Shown here one piece after another: positions 60,581 through 64,000 of a stretch of DNA of 64,000 nt. The DNA lies in NCBI RefSeq assembly GCF_003052585.1, contig NZ_QASN01000017.1, forward strand, positions 310,001-374,000, read 5' to 3'. The first letter of the stretch is position 1. Every line of letters begins with the position of its first letter. The notes below the pieces were generated by a model. That model worked only from the letters and a program-made list of their open reading frames with translations, was not told where the DNA came from and made no database searches. This stretch comes from Pseudomonas mangrovi (lineage in GTDB: Bacteria; Pseudomonadota; Gammaproteobacteria; Pseudomonadales; Pseudomonadaceae). The translations under genes were made by a program, and so were the position numbers.

Positions 60581-61731
60581 GCGTGCGGCCCGTCCAGCGC
60601 CTGGCCGTCCCACTCGATATCCGCGGTCGAGGCGGCGAGCAGTCCGCGTCGGCGCGTCAGGGCGCGGCCGGCGATCTCGCCGATGCCGAGCAGTTGCGCC
60701 CACAGCGGACCCAGGTCGCCGTCACGCAGGATGACGTCACGGCCGAGGCGATAGTCTCGCCAGAAGTCTGACGAGAACAGCTGGCGCGGCGCGGCCACCA
60801 GCAGCATTGCCAGCGCGACCATGCGTGGCGCCGGACTGGCCTGCAGCGGTTCACCCGATCCTTCGACGAGTGCTGCAAGCAGCTGCTGCGGCTGGTCGTC
60901 GAACAAGTGGATGCCGCTGGTGGCGCGCGGGTTGCACTCGAGCACCTGGAAGCGGCCATCGGGCTGCTCGATGAAGTCGAAGCCGACCTGCCCGGTGTAG
61001 CCGGTGGCGCGGCCGAAGGCTTCGAGGAAAGCCAATACGGCGGCGGGGCGGGTCGGACTGAAGTAGATGCCCGAGCCGCGTCCGACGCGGTAGCGTGGCT
61101 GGTAGCAGGCGTGGGCGCGCAGCTCGCCATCCACCAGCACGCTGAAGCTGCAGTGTTCCTGGCCGGCGACGAAGCGCTGGGCGATCCAGGGTTGCAGCGC
61201 TGTCGGTCGCAGCGCACGGACCTGCGCCGCGGACGGGCGAATCAGGGTGCGCGAGGCAAAGCGCGAGTAGGCCGGCTTGAACACCCAGGCCCGGCTGTCC
61301 GCGGCCAGCGCCTCGGCCTGCGGCTGATCCTTCAGCAGTAGTGTCTGCGGCGCCTCGACCGGCCAACCCTGGGTCAGTTCGGCAAAGCGCCCCTTGTGAT
61401 GCAGCTGGTGCAGCAGCGCGAAATCACTGGTCAGGATCCGGCACAGTGGCGTCAGCTGCTCCAGGCCATGGGCCAGGTAGAAGACCTCCTCGCAGGTCGG
61501 CAGCAGCAGATCGATCTGCCGTTCGCGGATCAGGTTGGCCAGCGCCTCGATCCAGACCTGTGGATTGCTGCGCGGTTCGGGCAGGCGGACGAACGCCTGT
61601 ACCGCGCGACTGGCGCGGGCCAGCGGCCAGGCCAGCGAGTCGGCGACCGTCACCTGATGGCCGCTGGCGGCGCAGGCGCGTGCCCACTCCAGGCAGGCCG
61701 GGGCGCGGGCGCCGAGGATCAGGACGTGCAT
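60577..61731 (-). CDS. ATP-grasp ligase
   Basis: This 384-residue protein has an N-terminal Rossmann-type preATP-grasp (MHVLILGARAPACLEWARACAASGHQVTVADSL). ATP-grasp motifs follow: HHKGRFAELTQGWPVEAPQT, WVFKPAYSRFASRT (binding Lys), VAGQEHCSFSVLVDGEL, and the metal-binding GFDFIEQPDGRFQVLECNPRATSGIHLF (Glu-x-Asn-x-Arg). It likely activates a carboxylate as an acyl-phosphate and joins it to an amine. It overlaps its neighbours by 4 bp (downstream) and 13 bp (upstream), so translation is coupled. Confidence 0.9.
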   Translation of the reverse strand: MHVLILGARAPACLEWARACAASGHQVTVADSLAWPLARASRAVQAFVRLPEPRSNPQVWIEALANLIRERQIDLLLPTCEEVFYLAHGLEQLTPLCRILTSDFALLHQLHHKGRFAELTQGWPVEAPQTLLLKDQPQAEALAADSRAWVFKPAYSRFASRTLIRPSAAQVRALRPTALQPWIAQRFVAGQEHCSFSVLVDGELRAHACYQPRYRVGRGSGIYFSPTRPAAVLAFLEAFGRATGYTGQVGFDFIEQPDGRFQVLECNPRATSGIHLFDDQPQQLLAALVEGSGEPLQASPAPRMVALAMLLVAAPRQLFSSDFWRDYRLGRDVILRDGDLGPLWAQLLGIGEIAGRALTRRRGLLAASTADIEWDGQALDGPHA

Positions 61732-63071
61732 GCAGGCTCCTGCGGACGCTGCTCGAGCAACAGCCTGCGGCGTTTGGCGCCGGTTTCAGGTGCCTGCCAC
61801 GGGCCGAACTGCAGCTGTGCCGGGCGTACGCGCTGCTGTTCGAACAGGCTGCCCAGCGCCTGTTCGATGGCCGGCCGTTGTCGCTCCGGGTCGTCTGCCA
61901 GCAGGCCCAGCTGCCAGGTCATGCCCTGTTGACGGATGCTCCACTCGCGGATCTCCGCGGCAGCGGTGGTCAGCGCGCGGCGCACCAGATCCGGATACAG
62001 CGGACGCAGTTCGCCGCCGTCCAGCGCCGGCAGCCAGAGCACTTCGTCGGCGCGGCCCTCGATCGCCTCGATGGTTCTTTCCACCCGGCCGCATGGGCAC
62101 GGCTGCGGCGCCAGGCGCAGCACATCGTTGAGGCGATAGCGGACGATGGTCTGGGTGGTCCGGGAGAAGTCGGTGATCACCGGCTGGAAGCGCCGCTGCT
62201 CGGCGTCGAGCCACTCGGCTTCGATATGCAGATGGCTTTCGTTCAGGTGCAGATTGCCCTGCTCGCAGCTGTAGCCGAGGAAGCCCTCGCTGGCCTGGTA
62301 GATCTGCGCCGGGCGACGGCCGAAGGCCTGTTCGATAAGGTCGGCGTCGGCTGGTTCGAGCACTTCGGCGACCGATACCAGGTGCCTGGGGGCAATGCGC
62401 AGGCGTCCGGCCAGCTTCGCCTCGGCCAGGCCGCGCAGCACGGTGGCCGGTGCCACCAGCACGTCCGGTTGCTGGCGCTCGAGCGTCGGCAGCGCAGCGT
62501 CGACGCCGAGCAACAGATCGTGGAAGGCAAAATCGATCCGGCGGCTGGCCAGCGTGGTGTAGAGACGGCTGTTGGCGCGCAGGAAGAACGCGATGCGCAG
62601 CGGCGCCTGCCAGGGCAGCAGATGCCTGAGCAATGTGCGTGGCAAGGTGTGGGCGAGCAGGGTTCCGGCCCAGCGTTCGCGCTCCTCGGCGCTGACCAGA
62701 AAGACCCCGCGATGGCCGGAGGTGCCGCTGGACAGGCCGACGGTGAACTCCCCCAGCAGCGGTGCGAAATCGCGCGACTGTTCGGCGCGCAGTGCGACAT
62801 CGAGCGCAGGCTGCAGCTCGATGCCCCGGGTGTTGCAGGCGGCGAACTGCGCCATCAGCAACGGCTTGTCCATGTGCGGCAGCTGCTCCAGGGGCGTTCC
62901 GGCCAGGTCGTGAAAACGCGGCGCGCGCGGCAGCACCTCGCGCAGGAAGCGCTGCAGCTGGCGCCGCTGCCAGGCTTCCAGCTGCGCACGGCTGCGAAAG
63001 CGCAGGCACCAGCGACTGTGGACGAAGCTGGCCGCCATTCGGGCCAGGCTGCGCAACCGTTCAAGTGCCAT
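61719..63071 (-). CDS. PaaK/F390-synthetase-like adenylate-forming enzyme
   Basis: This 450-residue protein has the core adenylation motif FTVGLSSGTSGHRGVFLVSAEER (A3, without the usual Lys). It also has IYQASEGFLGYSCEQGNLHLNESHLHIE (A5-like), TIVRYRLNDVLRLAPQPCPCGRVERTIEAIEGRADEVLWL (A7/A8, typical of phenylacetate-CoA ligases) and a C-terminal ETGAKRRRLLLEQ. This puts it with the phenylacetate-CoA ligase/CoF synthetase-like group of putative adenylate-forming enzymes. The substrate is unknown. It overlaps both flanking genes by about 11-13 bp. Confidence 0.87.
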   Translation of the reverse strand: MALERLRSLARMAASFVHSRWCLRFRSRAQLEAWQRRQLQRFLREVLPRAPRFHDLAGTPLEQLPHMDKPLLMAQFAACNTRGIELQPALDVALRAEQSRDFAPLLGEFTVGLSSGTSGHRGVFLVSAEERERWAGTLLAHTLPRTLLRHLLPWQAPLRIAFFLRANSRLYTTLASRRIDFAFHDLLLGVDAALPTLERQQPDVLVAPATVLRGLAEAKLAGRLRIAPRHLVSVAEVLEPADADLIEQAFGRRPAQIYQASEGFLGYSCEQGNLHLNESHLHIEAEWLDAEQRRFQPVITDFSRTTQTIVRYRLNDVLRLAPQPCPCGRVERTIEAIEGRADEVLWLPALDGGELRPLYPDLVRRALTTAAAEIREWSIRQQGMTWQLGLLADDPERQRPAIEQALGSLFEQQRVRPAQLQFGPWQAPETGAKRRRLLLEQRPQEPACTS

Positions 63072-63912
63072 GCTGGAAGTCCTCCCGCGCCGCACTGCAG
63101 TGCGACGGCAATATCGCCAGCGCCGGCTCGCGCAGGCTCAGGGCGCCGAGCGCGGCGAAGGTTCTGCGGTAGGCCTGGTGATCGGCACTGCTGAACCAGA
63201 GCGTCGGCGCTGGCGGCAGACGGCCCTCGCGACAGGCCGGCAGGGAGTAGCAGGCATCTGCCGCCAGTAGCACCGGGCGACCATCGGCATCGGCGATGTA
63301 CAGGCCGAGCTGGCCGGTGCTGTGCCCCGGTAGCGGCACGCCGAGCAGGCTGCCGTCGGCGAACAGGTCCAGGCCGCTTTCAAAGGGTGCCATCCAGGCT
63401 GGCAACGGTCGCGTCGGGCAGTCGTCTGCGTGTTGCAGACGAGTGAGAAAATCCTCCGGCAGCAGGCCCGGCAACTGGCCGCCGAGGGTCGCCCGCCAGC
63501 GCTTGCCGCGCAGTCCCAGCAGCGCCTCGCTGTCGGCGCGCAGGGCGATATAGCGTGCCCGCGGAAAGTCGCGCAGGCCGGCGACATGGTCACCGTGATA
63601 GTGGGAAACGATGATGTGGCCGATGTCGTCGGCGCTCAGTCCGCGCGCGGCGAGCTGCGTCAGCAGGCAGTCCTCGGCCGGTAGCTGGACCGGCAGCATG
63701 CTGCGGTAGAGTCGCTCGGGAAGGCGCTCGGTGGCGCCGAAGAACTGCTCGGAGTAGCCCGTGTCGTAGAGCATCCAGCCATGTTGCGGGTGTTGCAGCA
63801 GGCCGCAGTAGGATGGGAAATCCACCCTTGCCAGGCGCGCGCCGCGCGCCGCCATGCATTCCAGATGGCGGCACCAGCCCACCCGCAGCCACTCGAAGCG
63901 CACCGCGCTCAC
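63061..63912 (-). CDS. Metallo-beta-lactamase-fold hydrolase
   Basis: This 283-residue protein has the zinc motif SHYHGDHVAGLRDFP and further ligands in PLPGHSTGQLGLYI, LLAADACY and ILPSHC. The N-terminus is VRFEWLRVGWCRHLECMAARGARLARVDFPSYCGLLQHP. I chose the GTG whose GTGA overlaps the stop of the upstream epimerase; an in-frame GTG at 63930 is the alternative. It resembles quorum-lactonase/thioesterase-like MBL enzymes and may hydrolyse a thioester or ester in this pathway. Confidence 0.85.
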   Translation of the reverse strand: MSAVRFEWLRVGWCRHLECMAARGARLARVDFPSYCGLLQHPQHGWMLYDTGYSEQFFGATERLPERLYRSMLPVQLPAEDCLLTQLAARGLSADDIGHIIVSHYHGDHVAGLRDFPRARYIALRADSEALLGLRGKRWRATLGGQLPGLLPEDFLTRLQHADDCPTRPLPAWMAPFESGLDLFADGSLLGVPLPGHSTGQLGLYIADADGRPVLLAADACYSLPACREGRLPPAPTLWFSSADHQAYRRTFAALGALSLREPALAILPSHCSAAREDFQHGT

Positions 63913-64000
63913 GGGTTCTGCTCCAGCCACCAGCGCGCGTGGCGCTGGATACCCTCGTCCAGGCTGACCCCTGGCTGCCAGCCAAGCTCGTCGCGAATCG
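63909..64000 (-). CDS. NAD-dependent epimerase/dehydratase, C-terminal end (partial)
   Basis: The last 29 codons on the minus strand read IRDELGWQPGVSLDEGIQRHARWWLEQNP and stop. LGWxPxxSLxEGIxxxxxWW is the C-terminal pattern of extended SDR sugar epimerases/dehydratases. The rest lies beyond the window edge. Its stop overlaps the start of the MBL gene (GTGA), making it part of the same operon. Confidence 0.75.
   Translation of the reverse strand, partial: IRDELGWQPGVSLDEGIQRHARWWLEQNP

Overview
The window is a GC-rich gammaproteobacterial chromosome segment around the replication origin and is best read as Pseudomonas in the broad sense. The order glmU-atp operon-parB/parA-rsmG-mnmG-mnmE-yidC-yidD-rnpA-rpmH-oriC-dnaA-dnaN-recF-gyrB-plsC-gmhB-glyS/glyQ-tag-lpxL-PilZ is the classical Pseudomonas origin region. 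The presence of dnr, dnrP and an iron-cluster repair gene fits a denitrifying species. I cannot fix the species from sequence alone.

Left part (1-15.4 kb). After the start of trhP (yegQ), an AraC regulator and a GGDEF-like membrane protein, there is a six-gene plus-strand block. It encodes a TonB-dependent receptor, a duplicated beta-propeller phytase lipoprotein, a TolQ/ExbB-type channel subunit, a TolR/ExbD-type subunit, a TonB with a TolA-like coiled coil, and a Tat-exported PhoX phosphatase. A strong PhoB box (two 7-bp half sites, 4-bp spacer) precedes the receptor gene. A second phytase-like secreted protein at 13.2 kb has its own weaker box. Together they look like a phosphate-starvation module that captures organic phosphate (probably phytate), carries a private energy-transducing complex and releases phosphate in the periplasm or at the surface.

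Middle-left (15.4-27.3 kb). This part holds a chemoreceptor, a subtilase with an unusual catalytic Asp position, DUF202, LemA, and an M48 protease fused to a TerB-like tail. It is followed by a nitric-oxide cluster: dnrN (RIC), a small exported His-rich protein, dnr and dnrP. Upstream of dnrN is a textbook sigma-54 promoter plus three GGT-N7-ACC sites, the arrangement known for NorR. glmS and the DeoR-type regulator glmR follow.

Centre (27.4-51.5 kb). glmU, the complete atpIBEFHAGDC operon, parAB, rsmG, mnmG, mnmE, yidC, yidD, rnpA and rpmH are on the minus strand. oriC, dnaA, dnaN, recF and gyrB are on the plus strand. Two DnaA-box regions exist: the main one between rpmH and dnaA, and a second between mnmG and mnmE. 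They share an identical 14-nt AT-rich element. Two perfect parS sites lie inside recF.

Right part (51.6-64 kb). This part holds plsC, gmhB, glyS, glyQ, tag, a lipid A acyltransferase and a PilZ protein. A 336-bp intergenic region with repeat-like inverted sequences follows. Last is a tightly overlapping minus-strand operon of six genes (epimerase/dehydratase, metallo-beta-lactamase-fold hydrolase, PaaK-like adenylate-forming enzyme, ATP-grasp ligase, GNAT-like protein, Rieske oxygenase) that continues past the right edge. It looks like an uncharacterised small-molecule or surface-modification pathway.
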